Part shown: in pieces, positions 48,709-61,725 of the stretch
Layout: each line of letters opens with the position of its first letter
Position numbering within the stretch: position 1 is the first letter of the stretch
Assembly: GCA_022113835.1 (NCBI GenBank)
Contig: JAILWY010000007.1
Coordinates: forward strand, 12,129,001-12,193,000
DNA length: 64,000 nucleotides
Source: Atopsyche davidsoni
Taxonomy: Eukaryota; Arthropoda; Insecta; Trichoptera; Hydrobiosidae
Reading direction: 5' to 3'
Made by a program: the position numbers and the translations under genes
The notes under the pieces: model-generated
Told to the model about the DNA's origin: nothing
Databases searched by the model: none
The model's input: the letters and a program-made list of their open reading frames with translations, nothing else

Positions 48709-51599
48709 CGTTACAAATTGATAAATGATGTATTGTTTTAGCCATAAGTAACATTCAATCGGTCTCATATATTTTTTGTAGTTTAAATTGGAATAATGTG
48801 GCTCATGTTGTTTTACTTATCTAAATTGTTATTTGAATAAAATAAAATTTGTTTCCAGCCTTGAATTTTTTTCAGTAATGATTAAACGAAAAATCTACTT
48901 TATAAATAAAAATTTCCTTATTTATAATCTATTCTTCGACAAGAATTAAAAAAAAAACATTTTTTTGTACCTTCGGTTCCTGTTGTCCTCTCTTAAATGA
49001 TTTCAAAAATGTTGATGAGTGAGTTATTTTTCGTTCTATTTTTAATTGATGAACGTTTGAGGAAAATCAATCATTGTTTCATATATGTATAGCTCAACAT
49101 CATTAGGGTGCATTGATTATATATATAATCACTTTGTCTGTGTATCTAATTTAGTATGTAAATTTGCGTAGCTTTAAGATATTCTCCGACACGGAGTAAT
49201 AATGGTTTACTGGCGATGCAAGAGAAACCATTAATTCCTCGTCGATTGATATCCATTACTCCATCAGGGAGTGGATCCTCCGTCATCAAATCTGCAGCCT
49301 AAGATGACAAATTCTCCATCCATCAATGGCGTCATAAAACTGACATCGAACCCACAGTTCGCTGGCGTTGACTTGACAAATGATTATAATCCCTCCCTTG
49401 CTTCGAGGGATGCTAAATTATGTAAATATATTTATTAAAATTAAATGGCGCTGCTTATCGGATATCGGCTTTAATTTTAAAATGCATCTCAGAAAGTTGA
49501 CATTTAATTAAAAAGACTATTATTTACAAATATCGTTCAAAAACTGAAAAAAACCATACTGTATATTTTATTTTTGTTTTCAGTGATAACTTTTTGGTTC
49601 TTAATATAATTATTTAATTCAAATTCCTAAAATCCTTAAGCATATTAAATGTAATATCTTTAACACGCTTTTTATTTTTTATATAAAAGTGGGAAAAAAA
49701 TATTAAGTCTACATACAGAATAACGGACTATTAAAAATCCCAAAAGAAAGATACACAGTGTTCAAAAAATCTGAAACAAGCTTAGTTTTTCTCAAGGCTG
49801 CATTCTTGGTGAGCTTTGACAAGTCTTCTTTCCTTTGTGATGAGCCCAGGATGCTCTTCATCCCTTCTACCAACAATAAAGTAAACTCCATTCTTTAGGC
49901 TTCTTTCAGAGACAGGACGTGTGCAAAGAAAGAACTCGAGGATCTAAAAGATTAGAAGAAGACACTAAAGGGGTTTGTAGAGTCACATGTGCTGTTTTTT
50001 GTAGCGCTGTTGGGTTTTTGTGCCTTTTAAGGGGCTTTGAAAAAAGATACAGCGAGAGAATATTTAAATTTGAGACTGAAATTACTCATGCTTGTAGAAA
50101 ATGGCGCCTGTTTTATACTTATAAAATTAAACTTGCCAATTTTAGGATTTTGAATATTGCTATATATATATTAGTCGGTAAGACATGAAAAATACAAATT
50201 AATTACATATTGAGCGGTCTCGACTAATATGTGATCCTATTTTAATTTAAAAACTTGGTTGATATTAAAATTAACACCCTTTGATTAAAAATGAAATAAT
50301 GTAACTTAAAAGTGTGTACCAAGAAAAAAATATTGGATTTTTATATATATATATATATATATATACATACTAATCAACTGATAAAACACACAGAAACATA
50401 CAAATTATGGCTTTAATCTTAACATCTTAACTATTGTTGTTTATATCGCGATTTTTTGAGAAATGATGTATTATAATTATACATATATCAAAGCAGATTG
50501 CATGCTTTCGGCATAACGTGGTAGTTTAAAAACATAAAAGCACTTCAAGCCATCGCTTTGCTTCAAATCCCCAAAGACGTGAAGTGACAAATATAAACGA
50601 AGAGACTCCAGATTTGTATACTGTAGATATCACTTTCTTGTACTGAAGCCGACATAGCTTTGCGCCATATTAATAAATCAAAATTATTAAAATCACTTTA
50701 AAAACTAAGCATTCTTTGATTGTTTTTATTCGCTTGATTATGCTCCTATTTATTTCTTCAACAGTGAAGGTCAGGTATAAAAATTGCTTTAAAACTCAAT
50801 AGTCCTATATAACTCTTAAAACACTTGCTTCATCGGAGAGTATCTGTAATATGAGAATCATTTCACTGTAAAACGCAAAAAATTGGAACTTTATCATTAT
50901 TATTGTCTTATTTCAAAAGTTAAAATAAAAAATTCATCGATCGTGACATTGAAAAATATATCTATCAATGTACAATCAATTATTCTTTAAACAAGTTCAT
51001 TTTAAAACTACATAAAAATAAACATTCACGTCACTGTCGTTATTTGCGTTTTAAGATGCTTTCAACAAATTATAGTCTATTAACATGGAAAAGAATCCAC
51101 GTAAAATACTAATAACATAAACATAAAACCACTGGAATCATTTTATACTCTATCAAATGAAATTCCGCAAAAATGGCATTTCATGTGAAATAGCGATAGC
51201 TGTCTTATTTCTGCAGTAACTCAAATTATCAGTGCGTATTAAAAAAAATATTAGTCGCACTCTTTCACAATGTTTTTCATTTAAAAAAATATGACACGAT
51301 GAAAGCGTATATGTCAGATATGATATTCACGAATTAGATTCAATTTAAATATAATAACTGATTAAGCTTGAGTATAACAACCTTGGTTTTATTGGCGTAG
51401 GATTTACTTAATTTTTTTTTGTTGTTATTTATTATTTAATTAAATATCTGCCAAGTGTTTTTGGTGCTATTGAACAGCGGGAGAATGCGACAAGCTGCAA
51501 CACAGCGGGTAATATTTCAAACTGCAAGGATTTAAAATAACTCCGTCAGTCCGCGATAGGATGCTGCTGCAGATGAACAAACAGAATCTCACTTGGGAC
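48709..51599. other. AT-rich stretch with one motif-rich island
   Basis: The patch 49190-49400 is GC-richer and carries repeated CCATTA/CCATCA words and a TGACAAATGATTATAA run. The 18-bp palindrome TGATTATATATATAATCA is at 49114-49131, and a (TA)n run at 50342-50365. The 60-codon and 89-codon frames near 49709-50188 show no recognised domain. Confidence 0.55.
50342..50365. repeat. (TA)n microsatellite
   Basis: Perfect alternating run of about 24 bp. Confidence 0.9.
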
Positions 51600-51689
51600 A
51601 TCTCTGACTCAAACTATCTACATATATTGTATTCAGAGTAAATGCACTCGTGGCACTTTAGGATTGACGTATTGTTAACAGTGTTCCCC

Positions 51690-51905
51690 AAGTTTTTTGG
51701 TTGGGCTGGACGTTCTTTGTCATCCACATCATAATCACCATTGTTAAAGCGTCGAAACCAGTTCTCACACGTTTTTTTGCGATGGAGCATGTTCACCATA
51801 AACTTCACACAGCAATCGGTGAATTTCAGCTGGTTTTTTCTTCCAATTGAAACAGAAAAGTAAAATTTACCGGAAATTGCGTTTTGTTGGTACAAAAGTT
51901 GACAT
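51690..51905 (-). pseudogene. Mariner transposase N-terminal pseudogene
   Basis: An ATG at 51905 on the minus strand gives MSTFVPTKRNFR, then a stop, then in the same frame AEIHRLLCEVYGEHAPSQK. One base later in an A-run the frame shifts to TCENWFRRFNNGDYDVDDKE and RPAQPK. This is the helix-turn-helix DNA-binding half of a mariner transposase, including the inter-helix region and the WFRRF motif. The nonsense codon, the frameshift and the missing catalytic DD34D domain show that it is inactive. Confidence 0.85.
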
Positions 51906-52078
51906 GTTGAGAGCTCAAAAAAAAAAAAGTTGTATACACTTCAGCGATATGACATATACTGAAAACAAAAGCGCAATAATGACGCTTTACAATGAAATGT
52001 TAAAGTATAGCCTGACGCGATTCAATACTGGTAATGTCATCTCTTAGAAAATCCGAAAAAATTAATGCACACACCGTA
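51690..52078 (-). mobile_element. 5' part of a second mariner-like element
   Basis: The probable 5' end TACGGTGTGTGCATTAAT (rc of the sequence ending at about 52078) lies about 170 bp before the transposase start, a normal mariner leader length. The transposase homology stops near 51690 and no inverted copy of the end is found to the left, so the 3' part is lost. Its transposase type (CENWFRRF, DKERP.QP) differs from that of the relic at 3.3 kb, so two mariner lineages have visited this region. Confidence 0.7.
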
Positions 52079-52235
52079 TATAAAAAAAATAATTAATATT
52101 ATGCTGATACGTTCACTATGCAAATGAACCTAGTTATCATAGAATATATTAAGAAAGTGTATTTTTGAGTACATAAAGTAATATATTGCTTTCTCAGCGT
52201 TTCAGTTATAAACTTTCAAAGAAACGCACAAAGGA

Positions 52236-52490
52236 ATGTGTCAAACTATCAACCCTTTACAAATTACCCTTTTAGGGACCACCCTTCGCCTTTCAAAGCC
52301 TCCGATATCTCCACTTATCTTATTGTCACGTCACTCCGTCTGTCTTCATTTAGATGAATTGAAATTCAACTTTTTTTGTCTTTGGGTCCGTTGGCCGCAA
52401 AGTTTGGCAAAAGCAAATATTCAATATGAATATTTCGGGCGCGAGTGTGTTTTCCGTCCCCGCGGGACGTGAGTGACATTTTATATTATA
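52236..52490 (+). other. GC-richer island with weak open frame
   Basis: A 78-codon frame (52236-52472) covers a GC-richer patch ending CCGTCCCCGCGGGACG. The peptide has no recognised motif or signal. It could be regulatory or old repeat sequence. Confidence 0.2.
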
Positions 52491-55400
52491 TCGCACCGGA
52501 AAAGTTGAGTACAATTTGCAGCAAAAATTTCACAAGGGGAAAATAAAATTTACGACCTGAAATTTAATAAATGAGCTGTAGAGTTGCAAAACCCTGCATG
52601 CGAGTTTTTAATAAATATCAACAGTTTTATTAGGATTGATTTCTTGTTCAATCCGTCTTTTTACATTTAAAATAACATAACAAGATACGGTATACTTCAC
52701 ATTTAAACAACAAATACGAATTTATCTAACAAGAAGAATTTATGAGTACTTTTGTTTTTTATGAAATCTTTGAAAGGCGAAATTGCTTGGACAGAAAAAT
52801 ATTTGGATAGTGATATTAGCTGTATGATTTTTTATTTATGAACGATTATTGTTACTATCAAATTTTTGTGCAAAATAATATCCAATAAATAATTGGATAT
52901 TATTAATTCATCTTAAAAATTAATTATTTAAATTGATTAACACTTTACCTGTGTTTGAGAATATTTGAAACTGAAAATACAAAAAAAATAAACAAAATCT
53001 TGGTTGGTTTAACAAAAAATAATGCAGAGCTATTTTAATTTTTGAATGGTCATACTTACTTCCTGTCTTAATAAATTAAAGCCAGTGGATTGTTTGTATG
53101 TATGTTATTACTTTAAGTTATAATTTTATTAAAAAAATATTTGAAGAAAAGCAATGATTTTCTTTTTTTATCTTTTTTGTGCTCAAATTCTTTTCGTAAC
53201 ATTTAATATAAAACAAAAAAATTTAATTTTGAAATATGGAAAATGTTTATATTATTTTACCAAAGAATCATCAATGGCAAAAGAGAAGAGCTTAGTAATA
53301 TGAAGATGATGACATATTTTTTATTATACCAATAAAAAATGCTACTTAGGATACGTCTCTCATAAACGTTTCTTTAATGGCAACCCATATTCATGCAATG
53401 GTTTTTTTACAACCTTATTTAAATTTTCACAATTTTCCTCCTTATTCTGGTGCTATTTTACTTCGACGTATATCTCCCTGCTGTGAAACAACTCAATTAT
53501 AAGGCGCTCTGCTCGTAACTCTCGCCACAGATAGAAACGACGAGAATGTTAACAATAAAGATTAGAAATATAAAGTTGAACTACTGCAGTAGTCTGGAGC
53601 AAAAATTGCCGCCGTGCAAACCCGCAAAATAATCATCATTTAGAATTTAACAGGCCCTTAAACTAAAACAAAGCACGCTGCTTCGAGGAAAGTATATTTT
53701 ATATGTCGCATTTCAACCCCACTGTCCGTGCATAGGGGTGAATCCAACCCCGGGGTTGTACTTTGAATAAAAAAAATACACAAATAATTAATCAAGAGTC
53801 TGAGTACTTTTGCGTTTTAACCATTGGAAGCTTCGCTAATATCCCATGTCCATTTTCATATTCATATTTGCTGTTTTAATATAGAGTATTACAAAATAAC
53901 GCAGGGTGTCTTTAATAAAAAAATATTAACAAAATAGAGATAATATTTTAACGCTCATGTCGATATCAAATAATATTTTAATTTTATTACATAAAATAAT
54001 TTAGCTTTGTAAGAAGCATTTGCATAAAATATTTTACAAAATTGTTTAGAGATTTAGGTTTTAATTTTTTTACCAAATAATACTGGGGTGAAGTACAATT
54101 GATATACACATCAAAACAAAGGTTTTTGTTAGACAACTTTAACTTAAAATATTTCGGTCGCTCGTTCAGAAGGTACAGTAGGCGAATCGCCCCTTAAACA
54201 AAGTGGCCGCTTGTAAACGCAAAGGCAACACACAAAAGTTATGACATTTCAGTGGCTCGAACGGTGGCGGGATACTGCGTCAGTTAATTCAGTTTTACAT
54301 AGCCCGGCGTAAACTTGACGAACGCCACTGCAAGGGGGTGCCTTCAGACTTAATTTTTGTTCTTGTAACTCAAACTGTAAATATGTTTTTAAATTTACAT
54401 CTGGGATGTTCCGGAAAACGAAACTTTTTTTTGTGGTTGCGAAAATACGACAAAGAGGCGTTGAATTTCATTTGAGTTTTGTCCTGTTTTTTTAATTAAA
54501 ATACTAAGTAATTTAGTTTTTTTTTTTTAATTATTTGTATTTTAGTACAATTATTGACAACTTAATTTATACAGATTACAGTAGTAGAAGTTCAGTTAGA
54601 ATTCAGACAGTATACACTGCTTTTACCATGAGGTTTTGGGTTAAAAATTGAGAGTAATGAAAATCAATTCGCAAAACTTGAATTCAGATTAACTGACAAG
54701 AAAGACTCTCAATCATAAAAAAAATATTTTAAATGATAATAATAAATTTGTGCAAATTTGTTTACATGACTCATAAACTTGTCTTATTTATTCATAAAAT
54801 AGCTTTGAAGCTACAGCCATACTTAATGCGTTCAAAAAACAAAGACGAAGAGAATGAATCCTCAGAATATTTATGTTTTTAGCCTTAATGTAAATATTAG
54901 GCCCCTTGTTGGTAACTTATTTGGACAGTTCTGCAAAATTAAGATGAAGATTCTCTTTCTACAAAAGTACTGGACTATTCACACGTACTTTGTATTCATT
55001 CAAAACTTTTCTGTAACATTCATAAAGCATTCTCAGCAAACAGATACAATAATTGTTACTACAAGCTTAAATATTATGATGAATTATTATTTGTTGCACA
55101 GATATATATCTTGTAGTTCTCTTTTGTACAAACACACTACATCGTTTTGATAAATTACAAATATTTTACTACTGAGACTGTAAAAGCACAGTCAAATTAC
55201 AAACTCAAATATTTAGACGATAAAGCGGAAGAGCTCTTAGTGTCTTAGTGTGATAAATAAAAGAACTGTCGTTAATAGTACGTTTGTTTTATTTTTACAA
55301 AATTATTAATAAAGAAAAGGAAAAACGAATCGGTAAAATCTAAATTATTCTATCGATTACAAACAATTTTTTTTTAATAATTCAAAACCATAATAAAACA

Positions 55401-56808
55401 ACAATTTAATTAAATATTCTTGAATTTGTTCATAAAACTGATTTGAAAAACCAAATATTTTATAAAATAGATAACGATGATAAACATATTATTATTTAAG
55501 TGAGAGGTCAAAAGCAAAGATTATTTATCATTTTTATTTTACAATGGTTTTATAAATATTAAAGAATATAAAATCTGTTAATTATTTTGAAGCTATGTAT
55601 TGAAAAATATTAAAACATCTAGAGCAAGTTATTTGAACTTGCGTCCAATTATAATAAAAGTAAATAAAGAGGGTGGTGTAGTAAAGATAGATTTGAACCC
55701 TTATATTTAGTTTCTTTGTCTGAAATATTATGTAGCAACTAATATTTCATTAATTATAAGACATCGTTTTTTTATATTAAAAATACATAAAAAAGTATTT
55801 TTTTCAAATCCAATAGATCTTTTTTTTTTTCATTGATTCTTTTGTGTAAAATTGACATTGTCATAGTCATTGAAATCTCAAAATATATTCTTGCATATAT
55901 TTTGTGTTAAGCGTATGAGCTAGCCAAGTTCAAATAGTAAATCGTGGACCTGCCTCTTAAGCTTCTTAGGCTTCGCCCCGGTTGACTTTATGGAGGGATT
56001 TTTGAAACTTCGTAAGCTCTAACCGCAAACTTTAGGCAAAGCGTATGTCTGAAAATATTCCTTTAATGTTATTTTTTATACTTTGTTCTTTTTGTGCCTT
56101 TTACAGTTTCGACTGCAAAATCCAACCTTGCCGAAGCTTTTTGTAACACAGCGTGCATACCAAGTTACTTTTAAAATAAACCTTTTTATGTTTGTTTTAC
56201 TAACGTTGGAGCTACTTTTTTTTCAAATAAAATATTTCAATTTTATAGGCAGAACCATCATCCGGAAAATCCAAACCTTTAATTATTATATTTAATATAG
56301 AAACAAACACGGATACTTTGGAGTGTTATTTATTTATAAAAAAAAAATTATACTAAAATACCATAAAAGCTCTCGTGTCATACAAAAAATTCTATGATAT
56401 CTATAGTTTTGTGTTCAATGTCTATCATAGTTATATTTAATATAATAAATATTTCAAATATTCAGTTCGATTGGTGGATTCGATTGAAGGAATTTATTTA
56501 TTTATAAATTTATTCATAGTGTGCACAAATTAATTCTCGTGTGAGCGTATCTCTCTGAGCATGCATGAAGATCATTTAAAAATAAGACTGACATCTTTAT
56601 GCTTAACAAAAACTGCTTTTAAAATGATAAAGATAAGTTTTTGACTGCAAATATGAAATGCCAACTATCTAGGAGGCTTCAAAAGTTTTATTCATGGGTA
56701 TTTTGAAGAAAAGCTGTTTATTCATATAATTTTTGTCAGGTAGTTTTCAATTTTTTAAATATTTTAATTGTAACTATAAATAAGTCATTGAATGTCTTTT
56801 TGTAACAG
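52491..56808. other. AT-rich stretch with GC-richer patches
   Basis: Patches at about 53580-53770, 54150-54350 and 55935-56060 are GC-richer without motif. A good acceptor (TTCTTTTTGTGCCTTTTACAG ending 56106) opens a frame FRLQNPTLPKLF but lacks a convincing donor. A 98-codon frame at 54854-55150 has composition typical of AT-rich DNA. No gene is supported. Confidence 0.55.
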
Positions 56809-56850
56809 GTCTGAAGAAGCCCCTTCAAGGAGAAAGTAAATAAAATATTT
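56809..56850 (+). repeat. Hammerhead-like / retroelement-tail relic
   Basis: CTGAAGA is followed by A, a stem GCCCC-TTCA-AGGAG (one mismatch), GAAAG and AATAAAATATTT. The order and the single extra base before the stem parallel the better motif at 34.7 kb. The core G residues are changed, so no ribozyme activity is expected. It is consistent with the 3' end of an old retroelement. Confidence 0.3.
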
Positions 56851-58736
56851 AATCAGTCCATCGTAAGTATAAGTATGCCTCAAATTAATTGTTTTTATTA
56901 AATCACGATACACGTAAGCAATAATAATAAAAATTCACCTGGACGTAACTTTGACAAATAGTGAATATTATCTATCCTCGGAAGTAGCATTAGATTATGT
57001 CGTGTTTGTATGTCGCCGTTTTGGCATAAATTCTAATATAATCGGAACACGTGTTTTTACGCGTGAATGTATACCTGTACTATAAAAATGAAAAATACTC
57101 CCACAAGACAGGTGTAATGGTTCGTTCCAATATAAATTTTTATATGTCACATAAAACAATACTACCGATGCAAAAGGGATTCAAATTTTCTAAATATTAC
57201 ATTACCGTTTATGATTTAAGATGTTTCCTTTATTAAAAAAAATAATTTATTTTATTAATTAACTGAAATTAAAGCCTTTTTTTTCTTGAATAGTTTGCTG
57301 CAAAAATAACAGATTAAATTTATATTTCTATCTGAAAAATGATGATTTTAAAACTGTTAAGATCACAAAATACATTGATTGTTATATATCAAAAGCTTTT
57401 AATCCTAGCACAAAAGGTTGCGATACTGTGTATTATAAATAAACTTTTGAACCAAGAGTATATACAGTGTGCTTTTGTTTCTTTGAGTATTGTGCCGATT
57501 TGTGTGGCTTTGTTTGCGTGAAATACCCGTATATATTACAACAAAACGTATCCTTATACAGTCAAATATGAATAAGTCTTCTAAATGACTACCAGTATTG
57601 GTACGGAGGTTACCAAGATCACGAAAATATTCAAGATCATTAAGAAAACGGTGAAATAATCTTAATTAATATTAGTATACTATTCATAAAGAGTTTGATT
57701 GAGTTAACCTTCGTTGTCGAATGGAAGCCTTTGAAACGCTATGAACTTTTTAGTCTTCAGAACATTTGATTCACTTTAAGAATGTGATAGGTAAGCGGCT
57801 TATTTTTCCCTAATTTAAAAAATTCGGTAGGTACGCAGACTTGACAGTAAAAAATAACAGCAGTGATTAAGGCTTTTTCCTACAAAGTTTGAATTGAATG
57901 ATCTGCAAGTAAGTGTGCTAGACACTGACCCAAGAGGCGAATTTAAAAAAGCTATTTAAGAAAAATGCATCTGCAATATAAATTAACATTATTTAAACTC
58001 CATAAACGACTTTTTTTCTCAATGCACAGTTATTTGTGCTGATTGAAGATACAAGCAAGTGTGGAAGCCGTTGAAGAAGATCCAAGGGGCTGTAGGTTTA
58101 CACAAACTTATAGTTTATACTGTAGCTTTACAAAAAATATGTTTTCTTAATTTATGATCTAATTATAATGAAGATAATGGTGAGCTGCTAAAACCCACAT
58201 GAATTGGAAACAAAAATACGAGCAACTCATTATTTATTCAAGGTAATTTGAGTAGATATTTATTCATACTATTTAACTTGTACCCTTAATATCGTGGTAA
58301 ACGCTAATAAAACAAAACTGGAATTACGAGTACAACAAAGAATTTATTACTCGGTTGAAGAAACTCTCATACTTTACGACTCCTAATTTCACTAAGTTTG
58401 GAATCTCGTAAAATAAAATATTACGAGTTGAAGAAAATCGTAACACGATTATAAAATTTCAAAGAGCGTGTCAGGACCTTTTACAAGATTTTAAATGTCA
58501 TTATTCTGTAAAAGTATTCCCGGATAGCGTGAAAATTGCTGCCATTCTGTCAATAATTTTATTGATGAGACATGCGTTTGAAAAAATAAAAATTATTGTG
58601 AAATCACAATTTCAGTTTATGTATTTAATGTTAAGTTGAAATACTAGGTGAGAACTAGTTTTTTTTTATTTCATAAAAGTATCGTGTTGGATTATATATG
58701 GTATAGTACGGCAATTTAATCAAAATCTACCACTAA
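56851..58736. other. AT-rich stretch, nothing supported
   Basis: Only chance frames (57051-57236, 57339-57521) are seen. Confidence 0.65.
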
Positions 58737-58967
58737 GACAGGCTTTTCAGGCAATACTACCGGAGCTCTGCATTCGGTCATATTACCTCTGAAGTAAGGC
58801 TTCGTTCATCAGGCTGTATGGAGATCAAGGCTGGCGCTCGGCGCTGCGGCGTGGTCTTCAGGCTCTCACGGGGATATAGAGATGAAAGTCCTGAAAGATA
58901 TCAGCCAGGCGGCTTATCAGATATGAAGGAATCCTTATACAGCAGATTGCTGATTGGTGCGGGATAA
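58737..58967 (+). CDS. 76-codon open frame in GC-rich island
   Basis: The frame is open from a TAA at 58734-58736 to TAA 58965-58967. An acceptor-like CTTTTCAG sits near its start, and the first in-frame ATG is at about 58818. The peptide is of mixed composition, for example HITSEVRLRSSGCMEIKAGA and RGYRDESPERYQPGGLSDMK, and looks more protein-like than most frames here. I do not recognise it. There is no strong donor downstream, so if real it would be a terminal exon or a small ORF. Chance remains likely. Confidence 0.25.
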   Translation, partial: DRLFRQYYRSSAFGHITSEVRLRSSGCMEIKAGARRCGVVFRLSRGYRDESPERYQPGGLSDMKESLYSRLLIGAG

Positions 58968-61587
58968 GCTATGGTGTTTTTATTGAATGTATTGGATTTA
59001 TTTATGCCAAAAAGGCTTAGGTTATTTAGGATAACTCGTAAAAAAATTGGATTTTTTGCGGCTGCCGTTTATCTGTTACGTTTTCATAGAATGTCAAAGC
59101 GGACATATTTTTAAGGCTTGCTAAAAAATTGCTATTTAAATCACAAAAAATATATATTTAAATCACATTAACTACACTGTATTTTTTTAAAAATATTTAT
59201 AATATTCTTATTTATATGTAAAAAAAATGTAACGTGAAAATTTACTACTTGTTAAAAATTCAAGAAAAACAAGTAAAATCAAAGCACAAAGAAAATAAGA
59301 GAACAACAAAATGATGAATCGAATTTGACTTATTTTTCTTGAAGAAAACATTTTTTTCAAAAGTGGACACTTAGGGCTTCTCATTTTTCTAAATCACTTA
59401 AATATCGACCGACATAATATATATCTTTATAAAGAAAAAATGTCCTTTTAGAAAGATTTCAGGAGGTATTTCATTTTTATTTTATCTTTATTCTAGTAGG
59501 GCTTAAATAAAGAAGCGTATGCCGCTGGGTGAAAAATAAATAACGGCCAAGAAAGGGGTGAAATGATTGATAGTGAGACATTATACGAGTGATTGGTATG
59601 GCGAACCCTGACATGTCGGTAATGTTGGAAATTAATAGATCCATAGCTCACGAAGGTTTTATTTACAGGTAATTTATTGAAAATTATATACCTCAAAAGC
59701 AATAAAAAAAATAAAAAATTTAAACTTATTAAAAACCAAGAATTTTGATTGTAAAAATTGTATCTCGAATAGATGTGATTTTTCTGCATTTATCAGGGCG
59801 AATCCTGGATACTTCATAAATTATTAAAATATAACGGCTTTTGTATTTGAATATTATTTTACTTGCATATAGCTTTCAGCTGTGAGGTTGTCAGTACTTT
59901 AAGAGCTCAGGTGTGTCAAGAGATTAATGATCCTTGTCACTGTCTGCAAACGGAGGTGTCTGAAAGCATCCTAATGTGCCACAAAAGTAATTATCAAAAT
60001 AATTAATTAAATGCACTTTCGTGATTATCTAACCACAAATGAAGGTAAAATTTTACTGGTGGACATTAGGTGACTGTTTTTGTAATCAAACATTGAAATT
60101 AAAATTAAAACTTGATACCTTTACTATGTAAAGAAAATTCAATAATATTTAATACCTAATATTCTTAACTCGCGAAAACTAAAAAAAATATTATATCTAA
60201 TATAATCAACCCATTTGTTTTGACATACGTTCAATTAAATACAGGGGACTTAAGAAAGAAAAAAATCATGAAAATTGTTTTAAATTTTGAAATTTTTTAA
60301 GATTGTGATGTAACTATTGTAGTATTTATAATCAACTCTAAGTTGTAAAATTTTAGTTCATAGGAATATTTAGCAAATTATATAAAATATGAGGGCAATG
60401 AATCAATATTTTTTTAATTTTAGGAAATATTATTTTCTGGGCTTTATATATCAATTACTAACAGTAAATAAATGCAATTTTCTTTAATATTATCAAAAGA
60501 TAAAACCGAAAAACTTTCGTCGACGTTTGCATATTTATTTAAAATTTGCGTTTCACAACACAGCCATATTGCTCATACGAAAAAATATTTTTAGTATCGT
60601 ATGTTATCTTCGCAAAATGGAAAACAAATAACGTGGCCATATAAAAGAAACAGTGATAAAATTATTTCCGTTGAAAAGCAATTTTCCAGTCAGAAGCGTT
60701 ACAAAATATCGTTACTGAAATCGCAACACTACTTTCTTTTATTTGTTTATTTTCATTCACAGAACCCTGAAAAAAAAATTAAGCAGATTTATCAGAAATA
60801 AAGCAAGTAATTTTTTTCTGTTGAATCAATTAATTTTATAAAAATCAATAAAGTATTTATATTTTGAGTTACCCTCTTATTAAGCACTAGAGTGCAAGGT
60901 AAAAAAAAATTGTGGATCACGTTATAAAATTCTTTAGGATTCTTGAGTTTTGTAAGAAAAAAAACAAACGGAATTAAAATTATTCACAGTCGAGTAGTTG
61001 TCAAAGATCATTTTAATTTTATTTTACTCAAATCAATACCCAAAAGAAATAAAAAAAATTGTTTTTAATAAAATACAAACAATTAACGGAACTATTATGC
61101 TGCATTTTTAGTGGGAATTTTTGACGTTTCTGGTACTGGGTTTGTAGTTAGAAATTTTAGTCTCTAAATAAAACACTCAAGAACACAACATTTTCAATCA
61201 AAACGACTGGCAAAACTTACAAACGCATAAAACACAAATATGAAAGTATTCTGAAAATGTTAATCTAGTCTAACAGATTGATCGTCAAAGCAACTGTTTG
61301 GATAGCAACCGAGAGTAAAATCGTTCAGGAGAAGTATTGAAGAGGACAAAGATCCCAAGGATGTCTGAGAACACGAATGGACAAACAATAGAATTTCGAA
61401 CCCATCAAGGTTGAATGAACGATCGCCCAGTATTAAAACACTTAAGATTCTTTAAAAAAAACAGTTTCATGATAATTTAGAGTAGTTTATCATCGCTGAT
61501 TATATTACGTCATTTTTTAAAAACCATTTTTGCATAGTTAAAAGTTTAAATAGACAATGCATACAACATCTTATCGATATCTAAATT
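58968..61587. other. AT-rich stretch, nothing supported
   Basis: A 98-codon minus-strand frame (59493-59789) has no recognisable domain. The rest is AT-rich. Confidence 0.6.
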
Positions 61588-61725
61588 ATGTTGATCGCAA
61601 AAACATATTGTTTTCAGCATGGCTATTTTCTCAAAACAACGGGCATTGTTGATGGAACACTAAATTTATTAAAGCGACTTGGCCGCCGCAAGCAGGGGTG
61701 CATTTGGAAGATCAAAGCCTACTGA
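61588..61725 (+). CDS. Small basic ORF or terminal exon
   Basis: An ATG at 61588 opens a 45-codon frame to TGA 61723-61725. An acceptor-like TATTGTTTTCAG ends at 61617 within it, so the coding part may instead start there as a 35-codon terminal exon. The C-terminus LLKRLGRRKQGCIWKIKAY is strongly basic. The 3' half coincides with a GC-richer patch. I do not recognise a family; a ribosomal or nucleic-acid-binding tail or chance are all possible. Confidence 0.25.
   Translation: MLIAKTYCFQHGYFLKTTGIVDGTLNLLKRLGRRKQGCIWKIKAY

Noticed and set aside
53899..53925. CAGGGTGTCTTTAATAAAAA as a Tc1-type terminal repeat
   Set aside because: Only one short end-like word, with no inverted partner or transposase remains.
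57761..57790. 30-bp microexon between CTTCAG and GTAAGC
   Set aside because: Too short for frame evidence, and two of three frames are closed.
59493..59789. 98-codon minus-strand frame as a gene
   Set aside because: No recognisable domain; phenylalanine/leucine-rich as expected from poly-A/T DNA read in this frame.
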